Source: an uncultured Oscillospiraceae bacterium
GTDB lineage: Bacteria; Bacillota; Clostridia; Oscillospirales; Oscillospiraceae
Direction: 5' to 3'
Length of the DNA: 64,000 bases
Assembly (NCBI GenBank): GCA_944382965.1
Contig: CALWOA010000011.1
Location: forward strand, 1 to 64,000
The notes under the pieces are model-generated. The model saw nothing but the letters and a program-made list of their open reading frames with translations, was not told where the DNA came from and did not search any database. Below are positions 63,567-64,000 of the stretch, one piece after another (position 1 is the stretch's first letter; each line of letters opens with the position of its first letter). Made by a program: the position numbers and the translations under genes.

Positions 63567-64000
63567 TTACTTGAAGTAACGCTCCAGCAGGCCCTTCAGT
63601 GCCTTGCCGTGGCGAGCCTCGTCACGAGCCATCTCGTGAACGGTGTCGTGGATAGCATCCAAGCCGTTCTTCTTAGCGCAGGCAGCCAGATCGAACTTGC
63701 CCTGGGTTGCGCCGAACTCGCAGTCAACGCGCCATGCCAGGTTGTCCTTGGTGGTAGCCTTCATGTTGGGCTCCAGGTCAGCGCCCAGCAGCTCAGCGAA
63801 CTTGGCAGCGTGCTCAGCCTCTTCGTAGGCAGCCTTCTCCCAGTACAGGCCGATTTCGGGGTAGCCTTCCCGATGGGCGATACGAGCCATGCACAGGTAC
63901 ATGCCCACTTCGGAGCACTCGCCGTTGAAGTTGGCCATCAGCTGCTCGAAGATGAACTTCTTGTCCTCTTCGGAGATGTCGGGGTTGTTCTTCACGGTCT
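63567..64000 (-). CDS. Rubrerythrin family diiron protein, cut by the window end
   Basis: At least 144 aa of a ferritin-like four-helix protein. Diiron ligands are visible in [19 protein letters not shown] and DEARHGKAL. The frame is still open at base 64000 and the GTG at 63995 is probably an internal Val codon. Close relatives carry an N-terminal rubredoxin domain, which would be outside the window. It reduces peroxide in anaerobes. Codon bias suggests high expression. Confidence 0.9.
   Translation of the reverse strand, partial: TVKNNPDISEEDKKFIFEQLMANFNGECSEVGMYLCMARIAHREGYPEIGLYWEKAAYEEAEHAAKFAELLGADLEPNMKATTKDNLAWRVDCEFGATQGKFDLAACAKKNGLDAIHDTVHEMARDEARHGKALKGLLERYFK

Overview
The window looks like chromosome from an anaerobic, Gram-positive gut member of the Clostridia, most likely Oscillospirales. 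This rests on a fairly high GC content, AGGAGG ribosome binding sites, TTGACA/TATAAT promoters, Bce-type, YmfF/YmfH-type and RicT families, and rubrerythrin/desulforedoxin oxygen defence. A PdaA-type deacetylase hints at sporulation. It carries about 50 protein genes and no rRNA, tRNA, insertion sequence, prophage or CRISPR array that I can see. The window cuts a histidine kinase gene at the left end and a rubrerythrin gene at the right end.

Layout. Bases 1-3570 hold a peptide-antibiotic sensing and resistance module: kinase tail, ATPase, FtsX-type permease. Bases 3695-8890 (minus) hold a LytTR regulator, a soluble GHKL kinase and a heterodimeric ABC exporter, with a possible LytTR-dependent promoter between the signalling and transport genes. 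Bases 8920-11491 hold a TetR regulator and a cation:proton antiporter fused to a cytidylate-kinase-like domain, behind a promoter bracketed by two operator-like palindromes. Bases 11620-15200 hold a small membrane protein, fumarase, another small membrane protein and GAPDH. Bases 15333-21800 (minus) run secA, pgeF, a peptide-binding lipoprotein and a DUF3048 lipoprotein. Bases 21948-26104 (minus) hold a DegT aminotransferase, an XRE-AbrB regulator overlapping an acyltransferase, two tandem paralogous 96-98 aa proteins and a second XRE regulator.

Bases 26274-30723 hold rpoD and, divergently, lepA-hemW. Bases 30840-36744 hold a tiny Cys-rich peptide gene and dapH, divergent from an M20 deacetylase, aminotransferase, asparaginase and CBS-pyrophosphatase. 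Together dapH and the first two of these could supply the acetyl branch of lysine/diaminopimelate synthesis. Bases 36818-42919 hold an AT-richer membrane protein gene, then holB, ricT and an LTA-synthase-like sulfatase. Bases 42962-48583 hold prmA with a DUF4015 protein, divergent from an M16 peptidase pair and lgt. Bases 48811-54582 form a maltodextrin-type operon: binding protein, two permeases, LacI regulator and malQ, without its own ATPase. Bases 54698-59120 hold thiN, a P-type ATPase and a MocR regulator.

Bases 59208-62390 contain the least ordinary genes. One is an ADP-ribosylglycohydrolase homologue that has lost both metal-binding motifs. Next is a deacetylase whose ribosome binding site lies inside a long hairpin, followed by a secreted seven-repeat RCC1-type propeller. 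The right end (62392-64000, minus) holds a DUF6951-like protein, a 59 aa membrane protein, a desulforedoxin and the rubrerythrin, with two decayed copies of the rubrerythrin 3' end between them.

I did not find one large novel system. The best leads are the antiporter-kinase fusion, the ADP-ribosylhydrolase pseudoenzyme, the candidate LytTR promoter, the RBS-sequestering hairpin and the unlisted small proteins.
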